Shown: positions 9,779-20,286 of the stretch, one piece after another
Layout: every line of letters starts with the position of its first letter
Numbering within the stretch: position 1 is the stretch's first letter
From: Microbulbifer yueqingensis
Lineage (GTDB): Bacteria > Pseudomonadota > Gammaproteobacteria > Pseudomonadales > Cellvibrionaceae
Reading direction: 5' to 3'
DNA length: 64,000 nucleotides
Assembly: GCF_900100355.1 (NCBI RefSeq)
Contig: NZ_FNFH01000005.1
Span: 1 to 64,000 of the forward strand
Position numbers and translations under genes: made by a program
The notes under the pieces: generated by a model
The model's input: only the letters and a program-made list of their open reading frames with translations
What the model was told of the DNA's origin: nothing
Databases searched by the model: none

Positions 9779-9838
9779 TCTCGCCCGGGGCCCCTGTGCC
9801 AACTTGGGCGGGGGCCTGGACAGTAGCCACGGGCCCGG

Positions 9839-9857
9839 CCGCGCCGCTTAGGCGCGG
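9839..9857 (+). other. Stem-loop between hemJ and the ThiD-like gene
   Basis: CCGCGCC-GCTTA-GGCGCGG forms a perfect seven-base stem with a five-base loop, 60 bases after the hemJ stop. There is no T-run, so it is not a standard intrinsic terminator; it could block 3' decay or be incidental. Confidence 0.3.
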
Positions 9858-9929
9858 GATCACACAGGCCCCGCGCCACAGAACAACTAGAATTAACCGC
9901 AAAGTCACCGGCCACCGCATGCGATCACA

Positions 9930-10718
9930 ATGGATACTCGTCAACCCGTCATACTGACCATCACCCATCACGACCCGAGCGGCAGCGCAGGAATCACCGC
10001 CGACACAGAGACAGCCGTCAGCCTTGGCTGCCACTGTACCTCCGTAGTGTCAGCGATCAGTGTCTGCGACACCGGAGAGCTGCATGGCGTCGCGCCGGTG
10101 GAAGATACCCTGCTGGTGGAACAGGCGCGGGCAGTGCTTGAAGACATGCCGGTGGCAGCGATCAAGATCGGTTACCTGGGCTCGGTGGAGAACGTGCAGG
10201 CCCTGCACAGTGTGCTGAGCGACTATCCCGACATTCCGCTGGTAATCGACCCCGACGCTACCCTGGCCGACAAGGACAGCATGCTGGCGCCGCCCTTGTG
10301 GGCAGCGATGAGCTCCCTGTTGCTTCCCTTTGCCACCATGGTCTGCCCCAATCGCCGCGAGGCTCGCGCAATGGCGGTGGAGGCGGACGTGCTCGACGCC
10401 CAGGCCCAGGAGTTACTGGAAAGCGGCTGTCGCTACCTGCTGTTGACCGGGGTACCCGCCGCCGAACAGAAGCTGGAAAACCGCCTTTACGACGAACGCG
10501 GGCTCGTGCGCCAGTTTCTCTGGCAGCAACTGCCGCCGGCCGCCTACGGCACCTGTGGGACCCTGGCCACCGCCATCGCCTGCCATATCGCCCACGGCCT
10601 CACCATGATCGAGGCCGTGAGCCGCAGCCAGCAGTTCACCTGGAGTGCCATTGCCGACAGCCGCCGGCTGGGCATGGGCCGGCCGGTACCCAACCGGCTC
10701 TTCTGGACCAAGCGCTGA
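9930..10718 (+). CDS. ThiD-like hydroxymethylpyrimidine kinase family protein
   Basis: Ribokinase-fold protein of 262 residues, related to ThiD, which makes HMP-pyrophosphate for thiamine. The N-terminal motif is THHDPSGSAGITAD, against AGSDSSGGAGIQAD in typical ThiD. The anion-hole segment reads GTCGTLATA, where active enzymes have GTGCTLSSA, so the key glycine and cysteine are swapped. It may be a divergent kinase or may have lost ThiD activity. Pseudomonads carry thiD-thiE before hemL; here thiE is absent. Confidence 0.72.
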   Translation: MDTRQPVILTITHHDPSGSAGITADTETAVSLGCHCTSVVSAISVCDTGELHGVAPVEDTLLVEQARAVLEDMPVAAIKIGYLGSVENVQALHSVLSDYPDIPLVIDPDATLADKDSMLAPPLWAAMSSLLLPFATMVCPNRREARAMAVEADVLDAQAQELLESGCRYLLLTGVPAAEQKLENRLYDERGLVRQFLWQQLPPAAYGTCGTLATAIACHIAHGLTMIEAVSRSQQFTWSAIADSRRLGMGRPVPNRLFWTKR

Positions 10719-10806
10719 AGCAGGGTCCCTCAGGAATCTGCTGCCGACCTGAGAAATTTCTGTTTCCCCGTGATATTTGCCGCGGCGACAGCCTGCCGCG
10801 GGGCAT

Positions 10807-10835
10807 TTGCCCCCGCCGGCGGCCATCCGGATAAT
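10807..10835 (+). promoter_or_regulatory. hemL: Sigma70-type promoter for hemL
   Basis: -35 TTGCCC (10807-10812), 17-base spacer, -10 GATAAT (10830-10835), about 41 bases upstream of the hemL ATG. Just before it, inverted repeats (CCGCGG around 10790 and GGGGCATTTGCCCC near 10799) could end transcription from the ThiD-like gene. Confidence 0.5.
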
Positions 10836-10876
10836 ACCCGCCAAATTTCAGCCAACCAGCAAGGCCGCGAGTCGAT

Positions 10877-12160
10877 ATGAGTAAATCCGAGCAACTGTTT
10901 GCCGAAGCCCAGCAGTACATCCCCGGCGGCGTCAACTCACCGGTGCGCGCCTTCCGGGCGGTGGGCGGAACCCCGCTGTTTATCGCCCGGGCCGAGGGCG
11001 CCTACCTGTTCGACGCCGACGGCAAGCGCTACATCGACTATGTGCAGTCGTGGGGCCCGATGGTGCTGGGCCACGCGCACCCGGAAGTCATCGAGGCAGT
11101 GGTGGAACAGGCCCAGTCGGGCCTCAGCTTCGGGGCGCCCACTGAACTGGAAACCGAGCTGGCCGAGGAGCTGTGCCGCCTGTGGCCGAACATGGACCTG
11201 GTGCGCTTCGTCAATTCCGGCACCGAAGCCACCATGAGCGCCATCCGCCTGGCCCGCGGCTTTACCGGCCGTGACAAGATCGTCAAATTCGAAGGCTGCT
11301 ACCACGGCCATTCCGATTCCCTGCTGGTGAAAGCCGGCTCGGGCGCGCTGACCATGGGCGTACCCTCCTCTCCGGGGGTGCCCGCCTCCGTGGCCGACCA
11401 CACCATCACCCTCACCTACAACGACCCCGAGTCGGTGCGCGAGTGCTTTGCGCAGCTGGGGGATCAGATCGCCTGCATCATCGTCGAGCCGGTGGCGGGC
11501 AACATGAACTGCATTCCGCCGGAACCCGGGTTCCTGGAAACCCTGCGCGAAGTGTGTGACCAGTACGGCGCCCTGCTGATCCTCGACGAGGTGATGACCG
11601 GCTTCCGTGTCAGCCTGACCGGTGCCCAGGGCCATTTCGGCATCGAGGCCGACATCACTACCCTGGGCAAGGTTATCGGCGGTGGCATGCCAGTGGGCGC
11701 CTTCGGCGGCAAGCGCGAAATAATGGAACAGATCGCGCCGCTGGGGCCCATCTACCAGGCCGGAACACTTTCGGGGAACCCGGTGGGCATGGTGGCGGGC
11801 CTCGAGACCCTGCGCCTGGTGCAGGAACCCGGCCTCTACGACCAGCTGAATGCCAGGACTGAAAAACTCGTCAATGGCGTTCTGGATGCCGCAAAGGAGG
11901 CGGGCATTCCCCTGACCGCCAACCGCGCCGGCAGCATGTTCGGCTTCTTCTTCACCGACGAGCCCCGCGTGACCAACTACAAGCAGGTGATGGCCTGCAA
12001 CGGCAAACAGTTCAACCGCTTCTTCCACGGCATGCTGGACGAGGGTGTCTACCTGGCGCCCGCATCCTACGAGGCCGGCTTCATGTCGGCAGCCCACAGC
12101 GACGAGGATATCGAGCAGACCATCGCCGCCGCGCGTCGCGTGTTCGCAACCATGGCCTGA
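10877..12160 (+). CDS. hemL: Glutamate-1-semialdehyde 2,1-aminomutase
   Basis: PLP enzyme of the C5 tetrapyrrole pathway that turns glutamate-1-semialdehyde into 5-aminolevulinate, the substrate of HemB. The 427 residues match the family. Opens with the hallmark [14 protein letters not shown]; the PLP lysine is Lys265 in [17 protein letters not shown]; the cofactor phosphate region is [15 protein letters not shown]. The ribosome binding site is weak. Confidence 0.97.
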   Translation: MSKSEQLFAEAQQYIPGGVNSPVRAFRAVGGTPLFIARAEGAYLFDADGKRYIDYVQSWGPMVLGHAHPEVIEAVVEQAQSGLSFGAPTELETELAEELCRLWPNMDLVRFVNSGTEATMSAIRLARGFTGRDKIVKFEGCYHGHSDSLLVKAGSGALTMGVPSSPGVPASVADHTITLTYNDPESVRECFAQLGDQIACIIVEPVAGNMNCIPPEPGFLETLREVCDQYGALLILDEVMTGFRVSLTGAQGHFGIEADITTLGKVIGGGMPVGAFGGKREIMEQIAPLGPIYQAGTLSGNPVGMVAGLETLRLVQEPGLYDQLNARTEKLVNGVLDAAKEAGIPLTANRAGSMFGFFFTDEPRVTNYKQVMACNGKQFNRFFHGMLDEGVYLAPASYEAGFMSAAHSDEDIEQTIAAARRVFATMA

Positions 12161-12174
12161 CGGGGCGCCGCCCC

Positions 12175-12561
12175 TCAGGCGGCCAGGGCCGCCATCACCA
12201 GCAGCGCCAGGCAGCAGCCGTAGCTCGCAAACCAGAAGGTAGAGCGCGCCGCGTGCCAGTCGCACAGGTAACAGGCGCCATAGATCACGCGCAGGCCGAT
12301 AAAGGCCAGCGACAGGCCCGCCAGCCACTGCTCGGCCACGCCCGCGACCATGGCCGCCAGCACCGCCGCGGCAAATACCGGCAGCGCCTCGAAGCTGTTG
12401 CGCTGGGCCCAGTCCGCCCGCTGCGCCAGGCCCTCCTGTGCCTCCAGGTAGCGACGGGGCGCACGGTTGTCATAACGCCCCTGGCCACTGGCCTTGGCGA
12501 TGACGGTAAACAGGTAGGGCATCAGCACGGCTACCAACAGGCACCAGAGTGCAACGGACAT
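12175..12561 (-). CDS. MAPEG family membrane protein
   Basis: Small integral membrane protein of the MAPEG superfamily (eicosanoid and glutathione-metabolism related; bacterial members are mostly uncharacterised). From ATG 12561, with AAGGAG upstream, it has 128 residues and four hydrophobic helices. The family pattern RNSFEALPVFAAAVL is seen at about 54-70, after a polar loop with ANRAP-like sequence (DNRAPR). It is transcribed against hemL and hemB, 14 bases from the hemL end. Confidence 0.83.
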   Translation of the reverse strand: MSVALWCLLVAVLMPYLFTVIAKASGQGRYDNRAPRRYLEAQEGLAQRADWAQRNSFEALPVFAAAVLAAMVAGVAEQWLAGLSLAFIGLRVIYGACYLCDWHAARSTFWFASYGCCLALLVMAALAA

Positions 12562-12567
12562 CGATGA

Positions 12568-13695
<1,128 letters not shown>

Positions 13696-13756
13696 CCCCG
13701 GATCGGCAGGGCCCGGCGGACCCGTATGGGGACCCAGCTCTTCAGTTTCAGTCCCT

Positions 13757-14338
13757 TCAACGGGACTCGGCAGGGAACACGATCAGGGGGCGGCCTTCCT
13801 CATCGGCGCCCATTTTCGCGCCCTGCGGTAGTTCCGGCGAGCCCCGGGCAGCGTCGGGCCCGATAGAAACAGGGATGGTAAACATACCACTCTGCCCGAC
13901 ACCCTGCTGATCCAGGGCGAACGCCAGGCGAATCCTGAATGCGCCCTCCCGTTGGGGTATAAAGCTCACCCTGAATTCCCGGCGTTCCCTTCTTTTCACC
14001 GGACCGAAATTGGCAGAATCCGAGGCATCGAGCAACAGTAACCCCGGTTCCGGCAAAACCCGGACCCGCAGCGAATCAGAGTCGATCCCACTAGCCAGTT
14101 TTACTGTTAGGCGCAGGGGCTTCCCCACCGCCGGGCTGCCTTCCAGTTCATATGCCACCGAAACGGGAATACCTGGCTTTGCCGAAGCATGACGGTCACC
14201 CGATTCATCATTATTCACTGGCCCAGATGCCTTTGCTAATTTCGGGTTACTCGCACAGCCACTGGCCTGCGATGCTCCAGCAAAGAGGATGATTAAACAG
14301 CCCACAGCCAAGCGCCTGAAGATTGCTGTTACTTTCAT
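13757..14338 (-). CDS. Putative exported protein of unknown function
   Basis: 193 residues that I do not recognise. Residues 1-27 form a signal sequence ending in GASQASGC, so it is either cleaved by signal peptidase I or is a lipoprotein with a poor lipobox. The mature part is beta-rich, with phrases such as GKPLRLTVKLASGIDSDSLRVRV that suggest an Ig-like fold. It overlaps the stop of the upstream metalloprotease lipoprotein by ATGA, so the two are translationally coupled and probably act together. Confidence 0.7.
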   Translation of the reverse strand: MKVTAIFRRLAVGCLIILFAGASQASGCASNPKLAKASGPVNNDESGDRHASAKPGIPVSVAYELEGSPAVGKPLRLTVKLASGIDSDSLRVRVLPEPGLLLLDASDSANFGPVKRRERREFRVSFIPQREGAFRIRLAFALDQQGVGQSGMFTIPVSIGPDAARGSPELPQGAKMGADEEGRPLIVFPAESR

Positions 14339-15969
14339 GAGATGCTTACCTCCATACAGATGCGCCCCGTTTTCTCTCCCTTGATCATGTCCCCGTCCGT
14401 CACTTCCAGGACATAAGTTCCGGGCTCAAGCGTAGCCTCCAGGGATGCGCTCCTCCCGTCTTCACTCGCCACCGAATAATGGTGGCGTTGACCGTTTTCT
14501 AGCAGGTAAAACTTCGGCTTCGCCGCTTCGTCGCCCTCGACCAGCAAGCTAAAACTTCTCTGCTCGGCCACCTCCAATCGCAAAAACTGTCGTACGGAAA
14601 GCTTGTTTCCATCACCGGCGGAATCGAACTGGCTGTTTGCACACAGGGTCACCGGTGAACCCCCAACCACCAGGTCGCGATACAGTGGCAGCACGTCCTC
14701 TGCACCGGCATTGTTGGTCTCCAGCGTCGCCCACCCGTCCACGACTTCCGCGATCTGCTGTGCCTGCACCAGGGCGGATATATCCTGGAAGGCGGCTGGG
14801 TACTGCTGCTTCAGCTGATGCACAAAGGGAAAGATGCTGACCGGCGCCTCGCCAGTACTTAACTCGCCGGTAAGCACTTGGTGAATCGCAGGAAAGCCCC
14901 GCCGCTCATCGCCATCTCCCATCAGGCCGGCGAGCCCGTAAATCAACTGGATCATGGAAGCTTCGCCATACCAACCCACCACGCCCCAGGGATTGGTCCT
15001 GACATCATAACCCCACCCACCGGCCTGTCCCTCTCCCAGGGAATCCCTGTAAACCGGGTCCCCTGTCACTATGACGGCAAAGGCGGTGGCAAAGCCTTCA
15101 TTAAATGCCAGGCGGTGATCGAGCCACTGTGCCACACTATGCGGACCGCCGATCGAGTCCCATCGCGACAGCCTGTGCTCATAGTAGTGCGCGAATTCGT
15201 GCAGAATCACATGCTGGTCAAATTCTTCGGTATCCTCTCCCGCCATACCCAAGAGATAGATACTCCCATTTCGGGGCCTGTAGTGGGACGACCAAAGCTC
15301 TCCCGCGGAGCGATTGGTGGTTTCGCTTCTTCTATTGTTCGGGCTCCAGTACACCCGCAAATCCGGCAGCCTGTCTTCCTGCCCGCTTTCGATGAGAAAT
15401 TCGACAGCGCCGTAAATCGTATCAAGGATCGCGAAAGGGGCTGCCACGCGAGCCCCGCTATATTCCTGCCCGTCCCAGCCGGAGGTGGCGATGAGGTTCA
15501 GCTCGGTGTCCCCTGAGACAGTGACTGGCTCGCTTTCCATCGCGTAGAGAGCATTTCCCGCGGTATTGTCGGCAACTCTTATATCCCAACCCGGTTGCCC
15601 GTCCCCCACCATTCGGGCCTGTACCCGCACCCGAACTTCGCTTCCCTCTTCGACCACCAACTCATAGAAACCGTTTTCATCGGTAACGCCAGTGTCCGCC
15701 TGGCTGCCTTCGCCGACATAGACCGCTGAAACCACAAGTCCTCGGCCAGGCGAGATATAGGTATTCTCGTAATCGAGGCCAAAACTCACAGGATCGTGGG
15801 GTACGCGCTCAAAAGATATTGTGCCGCTAAGGCGACTGGTTGCGACGGCATCCTCGGCGCCAGCTCCACTCCCGCCGTCGCCCCCACCGCCACCCCCACA
15901 GGCTCCCAGACTTTGAATTAGCAATAAGAGAATGAAGACGATAAGGGGCACCCCTTTCGTATTTTTCAT
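14335..15969 (-). CDS. Putative zinc-metalloprotease lipoprotein
   Basis: 544 residues from ATG 15969; the frame opens further upstream without a signal sequence. A lipobox LGAC follows a long hydrophobic run, then a glycine-rich linker, so it should be a lipoprotein. An Ig/carboxypeptidase-like domain covers about 50-170. The zincin motif is HEFAHYYEH, and a glutamate 29 residues later in NEGFATAF resembles the gluzincin third ligand. The C-terminal 110 residues look like a pre-peptidase C-terminal (PPC) domain ending in EPGTYVLEVTDGD. I cannot assign it to a named peptidase family. It sits in a small islet of less GC-rich DNA. Confidence 0.7.
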   Translation of the reverse strand: MKNTKGVPLIVFILLLLIQSLGACGGGGGGDGGSGAGAEDAVATSRLSGTISFERVPHDPVSFGLDYENTYISPGRGLVVSAVYVGEGSQADTGVTDENGFYELVVEEGSEVRVRVQARMVGDGQPGWDIRVADNTAGNALYAMESEPVTVSGDTELNLIATSGWDGQEYSGARVAAPFAILDTIYGAVEFLIESGQEDRLPDLRVYWSPNNRRSETTNRSAGELWSSHYRPRNGSIYLLGMAGEDTEEFDQHVILHEFAHYYEHRLSRWDSIGGPHSVAQWLDHRLAFNEGFATAFAVIVTGDPVYRDSLGEGQAGGWGYDVRTNPWGVVGWYGEASMIQLIYGLAGLMGDGDERRGFPAIHQVLTGELSTGEAPVSIFPFVHQLKQQYPAAFQDISALVQAQQIAEVVDGWATLETNNAGAEDVLPLYRDLVVGGSPVTLCANSQFDSAGDGNKLSVRQFLRLEVAEQRSFSLLVEGDEAAKPKFYLLENGQRHHYSVASEDGRSASLEATLEPGTYVLEVTDGDMIKGEKTGRICMEVSIS

Positions 15970-16361
15970 TATTTTTTTCCAGCGGTAGGTGAACGGATAT
16001 TCCAGAGGACGTTCGTTAACCCTTAGCATAGGAATCCCACTAGTCAACTTGCTTGCAAGTCCGGACAAAAGGGATGCCGTAAGGCAGTCCGCGACCGCGA
16101 AAATCGCGTCAGGTTGTCCAGGGGGAAGGTGTGAACTGCGGTGGGTTTTTCACTGCAGGCTGAGAACGATTACAGGCTGGGGTCTGTGAAGCTCTGGCAG
16201 GGGGAACTCTCCGGGGACACCTTGACAGCAACCCCCGGGGCAAATGAGCTGAGATACGCCCAGCGTGAGGCGCACTAGTTGATTACCGTGATCTCAGTGT
16301 CCGCGCGAACGCACGGAACGGAGGATTCCCGGCGCAATAGAGCCATCGAACGGCCTACGGC
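15970..16361. other. 392-base non-coding gap
   Basis: Lies between the end of PBP1b and the start of the metalloprotease lipoprotein, both on the minus strand. I see short inverted repeats (CCCCGGGG-type near 16233, CGCGACCGCGAAAATCGCG near 16090) but no convincing promoter, terminator, tRNA or small gene. Confidence 0.4.
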
Positions 16362-19040
16362 TCAGGGCCACTGGTCCTCACCGCCCGGCCAGGGCTCGGC
16401 CTCCTCTACAGGAACATCGCCTTCGTCGCGGCGCCGCAGTTCCTCGCGCCGGCGCTCCTCCTCTTCCAGGCGCTCCTGCAGCAGCCGCCGCTCTTCCTCG
16501 GCGCGGCGCTCCTCCTGCTGCCAGAGGTCTTCCTGGCGGATCTCTTCTTCCTCATCGGGTGGCAACTGCAGTGGCTCGTCCTCCCAGCCGGGCTGCTGCA
16601 GCTCGTCGTCGCGCCGCAGCTGTTCCTGCAACTGGCGCTCGCGTTCGCGCTGGCGCTGTTCCTCCTCCGGGTCGACGCCCCAGCCGGGGGTCATTTCCTG
16701 GCGGGGCGCGGTCTCGTCCTGGCTGTCGCGGTCATCGCCGAACAGGTCGCGGAACCAGCGGAAGCGCTCGCGTCCGCGACATTCGGGCGCCGGCTCCAGC
16801 TTCGTCTCGTAGGAGAACGGGAGCTCGGTCCCACCTTCACAGTATTCGGGGTTCATATACTGGCCGCGCTCGTTCACCGGCTTGTATTCCACCCCGCGCG
16901 GCGGCTCGACCCGACCGTGGCGATGGGGCAGCTTGCGCATGATCTCCGCCCAGATGGTCAGGGCACCGGTGGCGCCGGTAAGGCTGGTGCGCTCGTTGTC
17001 GTCCCGGCCCAGCCATACCACGGCGGTCACATCCGGCGAGAAGCCGGCGAACCAGCTGTCGCGGTAATCGTTGGTGGTCCCGGTCTTGCCGGCGAAGGCG
17101 ACGCTGCTGGGCAGGCGGCGCATGGCGCTCTTGCCGGTACCCTCACGCATTACCTCTTCCAGCGCGAAGCGCAACAGGTAGGCCGGCACGGCATCCACTC
17201 CCCGGTTGCTCCGGCGACGGAAACGCTGCACCTGCTCCCCATCCGCATTCGCCACCGCCAGCAGCGTGCGCGGCTCCACGTGCTCGCCCCCATTGGCCAT
17301 GGTCTGGTACATGCCGGCCACTTCGAACGGGGTCAACTCCACCGCCCCGAGCAGCATCGCCGGCACCCGCGGCAGGTCGGCCTGCACCCCCAGCCGCCGG
17401 ATGGTCTGGCGTACGTTCTCGAGACCCAGGTCGAGCCCCAGGCGTGCCGTGGCCTGGTTGTACGACTTGGCCAGGGCCAGGTAGAGGGGCGTCGGGCCGT
17501 GGCTCCGGTTGCCGAAATTCGACGGCATCCACACCTGGCCGTTGTCGCCTTCGACGCGGATGGGCGCATCCTCGATGGGCGTCGCCAGGCTGTACTGGTC
17601 CGGGCGCTCCAGGGCGGTGAGGAAGACCGCCGGCTTGATCAGTGAACCCACCTGGCGACGTGCTTCCAGGGCACGGTTGAAGCCGGGATAGTTGGGGCGA
17701 CGGTCGCCCACCATCGCCAGTACATTGCCGCTGTTGTTGTCCAGCAGGACGGTGGCCGCCTGCAGGGAATCCGCCTGGATGCCCCGGTCCTTCTCGATCT
17801 GCTCCGCGCGCTCACTTACGGCATCCTCGGCAAGTTTCTGTACCGACGGCGACAGGGTGGTGTAGATCCGCAGGCCGGCCGTGCGCAGCTCTTCATAGGA
17901 GTAGTAGGGCCGCAGCTCCTCCAGCAGTCGCTCGGTAAATGCCGGATAGGGGTTCTGGGCGGCCGCGCCGGCGCTGGCCACATCCAGTGGGCGCGCGCGG
18001 TAGTCCTCATACTGCTCGGCCGTGATCAACCCCTGCTCCTTCATCACCTCGAGAACCGTATTGCGGCGTTCGAGCGCCCGCTTGGGGTGGCGCCAGGGAT
18101 TGTAGTAGGAGGCACCCTTGGCCAGGCCGACCAGCAGGGCCATCTCGTGGGGCTCGAGGGTATCGAGGGGCTTCTGGAAGTAGAACTCGGATGCCAGGCC
18201 GAAGCCGTAGATCGCCCGGCTGCCCTGCTGGCCCAGCCACACCTCGTTGATGTACTCCTGCAGGATATAGGGCTTCTCGTAGTGGAGCTCCATGAGGATG
18301 GCCATCAACGCTTCGTTGATCTTGCGCTGCAGGCTGGGCTTGTGGTCGAAAAAGATGTTCTTGACCAGCTGCTGGGTGATCGTGGATCCCCCCTGCACCA
18401 CGGCGCCGGCCTTGATATTGGCGATCATGGCCCGGGCTATGCCCCGGGGAGAGACACCGAAGTGGTGGAGGAAGTCCTGGTCCTCGACGGCGATCAGGGT
18501 ATTGGCCAGCAGCGGCGGGATGTCGGCGAAACGCACCGGGTTGCGGTCGTCGCCACCGCCGAGCAATGTGCCGATCGGCGCCGCATCGAGGCGGAATTCG
18601 CGGATCTTGTTGCCGGCCTCGTCGCGCAGGTTACTCAACTCGTCATTGCGCAGGCGGAAGGTCACCTGGGCGGCGGGCTCCCGCCCGTCGGCGTGGGCAA
18701 AGTCCCGGCGCCAGACACGGAACTCCATGCCTTCGCGGTGCCACTGCCCCGGTTCGGTAAGGGGCTTCTTCTCCCGGTAACTGAGGGCGTCGAATTCCGC
18801 CATCAACTCGTCCGGGCGCAGGGCCATACCCTCACGCAAAACCAGCGGGCGGGCAAAAACGCGCGCCGGCAGCTGGTACTGGCGACTGTCCAGTCGCTCA
18901 CGAAGCTGCACATCGAGATAGACCATATACGCGGCCAGGGCCAACACCCCGACCAGGGCCAGCAGGCCCAGCCGGACCATCCAGCGGTGGAGCCTTCCCG
19001 GGTTTGACGACTTCGCGTGCCCGCGCTTCTTCGATGCCAT
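16362..19040 (-). CDS. mrcB: Penicillin-binding protein 1B, with a charged C-terminal tail
   Basis: Bifunctional peptidoglycan glycosyltransferase and transpeptidase in the inner membrane. 892 residues from ATG 19040 (a TTG seven codons upstream is possible). One transmembrane helix (about 22-42), a UB2H-like region, then the GT51 domain with catalytic Glu186 in EDQDF and GGSTITQQL. The transpeptidase has Ser466 in GSLIKP, SYNQA, and Lys652 in KTGTT. After about residue 750 comes an unusual tail of E/R/Q-rich sequence, predicted coiled coil or disordered. A consensus promoter lies upstream. Confidence 0.95.
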   Translation of the reverse strand: MASKKRGHAKSSNPGRLHRWMVRLGLLALVGVLALAAYMVYLDVQLRERLDSRQYQLPARVFARPLVLREGMALRPDELMAEFDALSYREKKPLTEPGQWHREGMEFRVWRRDFAHADGREPAAQVTFRLRNDELSNLRDEAGNKIREFRLDAAPIGTLLGGGDDRNPVRFADIPPLLANTLIAVEDQDFLHHFGVSPRGIARAMIANIKAGAVVQGGSTITQQLVKNIFFDHKPSLQRKINEALMAILMELHYEKPYILQEYINEVWLGQQGSRAIYGFGLASEFYFQKPLDTLEPHEMALLVGLAKGASYYNPWRHPKRALERRNTVLEVMKEQGLITAEQYEDYRARPLDVASAGAAAQNPYPAFTERLLEELRPYYSYEELRTAGLRIYTTLSPSVQKLAEDAVSERAEQIEKDRGIQADSLQAATVLLDNNSGNVLAMVGDRRPNYPGFNRALEARRQVGSLIKPAVFLTALERPDQYSLATPIEDAPIRVEGDNGQVWMPSNFGNRSHGPTPLYLALAKSYNQATARLGLDLGLENVRQTIRRLGVQADLPRVPAMLLGAVELTPFEVAGMYQTMANGGEHVEPRTLLAVANADGEQVQRFRRRSNRGVDAVPAYLLRFALEEVMREGTGKSAMRRLPSSVAFAGKTGTTNDYRDSWFAGFSPDVTAVVWLGRDDNERTSLTGATGALTIWAEIMRKLPHRHGRVEPPRGVEYKPVNERGQYMNPEYCEGGTELPFSYETKLEPAPECRGRERFRWFRDLFGDDRDSQDETAPRQEMTPGWGVDPEEEQRQRERERQLQEQLRRDDELQQPGWEDEPLQLPPDEEEEIRQEDLWQQEERRAEEERRLLQERLEEEERRREELRRRDEGDVPVEEAEPWPGGEDQWP

Positions 19041-19141
19041 AGAGATGAAGTACCAATCCAATACGTAAACTATAGATAGGGTAAGCGACCTGCTGTTCCC
19101 GCCAGACCAACCGGGAGCGCAGCACCCGACCTGCGTGGGCC

Positions 19142-19169
19142 TTTATAAGCGCTCCGCCACGCTTGTCAA
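19142..19169 (-). promoter_or_regulatory. mrcB: Consensus sigma70 promoter for mrcB
   Basis: Minus strand: perfect -35 TTGACA (19164-19169), 16-base spacer, -10 TATAAA (19142-19147), about 100 bases upstream of the PBP1b start. It is back-to-back with the rightward promoter at 19181-19208. Confidence 0.7.
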
Positions 19170-19180
19170 ACCCGCCCGGC

Positions 19181-19208
19181 TTGCACTTGCCCCGGCGGCG
19201 GCCATAAT
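19181..19208 (+). promoter_or_regulatory. Sigma70-type promoter for the PfkB kinase
   Basis: -35 TTGCAC (19181-19186), 16-base spacer, -10 CATAAT (19203-19208), 44 bases before the ATG at 19253. Confidence 0.55.
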
Positions 19209-19252
19209 GCCCCCTGAATGACTGCCAGATCCATCCACAGACAAGGAACACC

Positions 19253-20281
19253 ATGCACCAGTACGATCTCTACGGCATTGGCGCCGCCCTCCTGGACACC
19301 GAAATCGAGGTCAGCGATGGTGACCTGCAGTCTCTCGGTGTCGACAAGGGCGTGATGACCCTGGTGGATGACCGGCGCCAGGCGCAGCTGGTCGGCGAGC
19401 TGAAGGATCACCTCGTGACCGCCAAGCGGGCCTGTGGCGGCTCGGCAGCCAATACCATCATCACTTCCAGTTACCTGGGATTGCGCACCTTCTACTCCTG
19501 CAAGGTAGCGGATGACGACAACGGCGACTTCTATCTCGCCGATCTCGCCAGCGCGGGTGTAGCCTACCCGGCCACCCTGGACCAGGCGGAGGCCGGCACC
19601 ACCGGCAAGTGCCTGGTGCTGATCACACCGGACGCGGAGCGCAGCATGAATACCTTCCTCGGTATCAGCGGTGAACTGTCAGTGGCCGAACTGGACCGGG
19701 AGGCCCTGCGCGCCTCCCGCTGGAGTTACATAGAGGGCTACCTGGTTTCCTCGGAAACCGGTCGCAGGGCCGCCGTGGCACTGCGCGAGGAGGCCGAGGA
19801 TGCTGGCGTAAAAACCGCGCTCAGCCTATCCGACCCCGCCATGGTCCAGCTGTTCCGCGATGGCCTGCAGGAAATGATCGGCGAGCGCGTGGAGCTGCTG
19901 TTCTGCAACCGTGACGAGGCCCTGGGGTTCACCGGGGAGGACTCCCTGGAAGCCGCTACCAGGGCGCTGGCCCGATACTGCCGCAGCTTCGCCATCACCC
20001 TGGGCGGGGATGGCGCACTGCTCTGGGACGGCGAACACCAGTACCGCGTGGCCGCTCCCGCAGTGCACGCCATAGACACCAATGGCGCCGGCGACACCTT
20101 TGCCGGCGCATTCCTCTACGGCCTTAACCGGGGCATGACTTTTCCGGAAGCGGGTAAACTTGCCTGCCGCGCGGCGGCGCGGGTAGTGAGCCAGTATGGA
20201 CCCCGCCTGCGCGCCGGCCAGTACGGCGACCTGCAGCAACAACCGGAACTGGCAGAGGGCAATGGCGGGACAGCGGGCTGA
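19253..20281 (+). CDS. PfkB family sugar/nucleoside kinase (adenosine-kinase-like)
   Basis: Cytoplasmic ribokinase-fold kinase of 342 residues. The C-terminal signature DTNGAGDTFAGAFLYG (about 267-282) holds the catalytic aspartate, and the N-terminal CGGSAANT (about 62-69) lines the sugar site. Proteobacterial homologues are commonly annotated adenosine kinase; the substrate cannot be settled from sequence. It is monocistronic, divergent from PBP1b and convergent with the GGDEF/EAL gene five bases away. Confidence 0.88.
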   Translation: MHQYDLYGIGAALLDTEIEVSDGDLQSLGVDKGVMTLVDDRRQAQLVGELKDHLVTAKRACGGSAANTIITSSYLGLRTFYSCKVADDDNGDFYLADLASAGVAYPATLDQAEAGTTGKCLVLITPDAERSMNTFLGISGELSVAELDREALRASRWSYIEGYLVSSETGRRAAVALREEAEDAGVKTALSLSDPAMVQLFRDGLQEMIGERVELLFCNRDEALGFTGEDSLEAATRALARYCRSFAITLGGDGALLWDGEHQYRVAAPAVHAIDTNGAGDTFAGAFLYGLNRGMTFPEAGKLACRAAARVVSQYGPRLRAGQYGDLQQQPELAEGNGGTAG

Positions 20282-20286
20282 GCCGG

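Noticed and set aside
10745-10842. TPP riboswitch-like sequence upstream of hemL (CTGAGA then ATCCGGATAATACCCGC)
   Set aside because: The second half resembles the thi box, but GAACCTG is missing, the spacing is too long, no closing P1 stem is visible, and the next gene makes haem. The same bases form a good promoter.
10937-12328. 463-codon open frame antisense to hemL
   Set aside because: Shadow of a GC-rich gene; the plus-strand product is certain.
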